Positions 5,375 to 5,378 of a stretch of DNA of 5,378 bases are shown here, in pieces; position 1 is the stretch's first letter; the number at the start of each line of letters is the position of its first letter. The notes under the pieces were generated by a model, which was given only the letters and a program-made list of their open reading frames with translations, was not told where the DNA came from and did not search any database. Source of the stretch: JAQSWP01 sp040255215 (GTDB lineage: Bacteria > Pseudomonadota > Alphaproteobacteria > Reyranellales > JAQSWP01); NCBI GenBank assembly GCA_040255215.1, contig JBDZUM010000174.1:1-5378 (forward strand), given 5' to 3'. The position numbers were made by a program, and so were the translations under genes.

Positions 5375-5378
5375 GCCC

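Overview
The window reads as a stretch of a high-GC alphaproteobacterial chromosome. Reasons: very strong G/C preference at third codon positions, an NdvB-like GH17-GT2 beta-glucan synthase of the Bradyrhizobium/Pseudomonas type, two families of palindromic intergenic repeat with the look of those scattered through alphaproteobacterial genomes, and a CCUCC-loop small RNA architecture known from this class. The order (Rhodospirillales, Hyphomicrobiales or other) cannot be settled from the sequence.

Layout. Positions 5-79 hold a leftward tRNA-Val(GAC) with an encoded CCA end and a plausible promoter at 115-142. Rightward genes follow: an N-formylglutamate amidohydrolase-like hydrolase (248-1123), then after 17 bases a phosphinothricin/methionine-sulfoximine-type GNAT acetyltransferase (1141-1665). 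These two probably form one transcription unit. A 412-base GC-rich gap (1666-2077) has no convincing gene but several dyads, and ends in a 12-base direct repeat that covers the next start codon. The main gene (2078-4717) encodes an 879-residue membrane protein. It joins a periplasmic GH17 transglucosylase-like domain to a cytoplasmic family 2 glycosyltransferase, with all catalytic motifs of both domains present. By family knowledge it should make and remodel a periplasmic beta-1,3-type glucan.

From 4718 to the end there is no convincing protein gene. This part holds two different imperfect palindromic repeats (4784-4880 and 4898-4937), a lower-GC stretch with two TGCG-N-CGCA dyads 21 bases apart (5139-5169), and a compact candidate small RNA (about 5275-5374). 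The candidate RNA has its own sigma70-like promoter, a bulged hairpin, a CCUCCCU sequence displayed in a loop, and a perfect intrinsic terminator.

The protein genes do not form an obvious pathway. The hydrolase and acetyltransferase both act on small amino-acid-like substrates and may be co-transcribed; the glucan synthase is an independent cell-envelope gene. The candidate small RNA and the paired operator-like site are the least expected elements and the best targets for follow-up.
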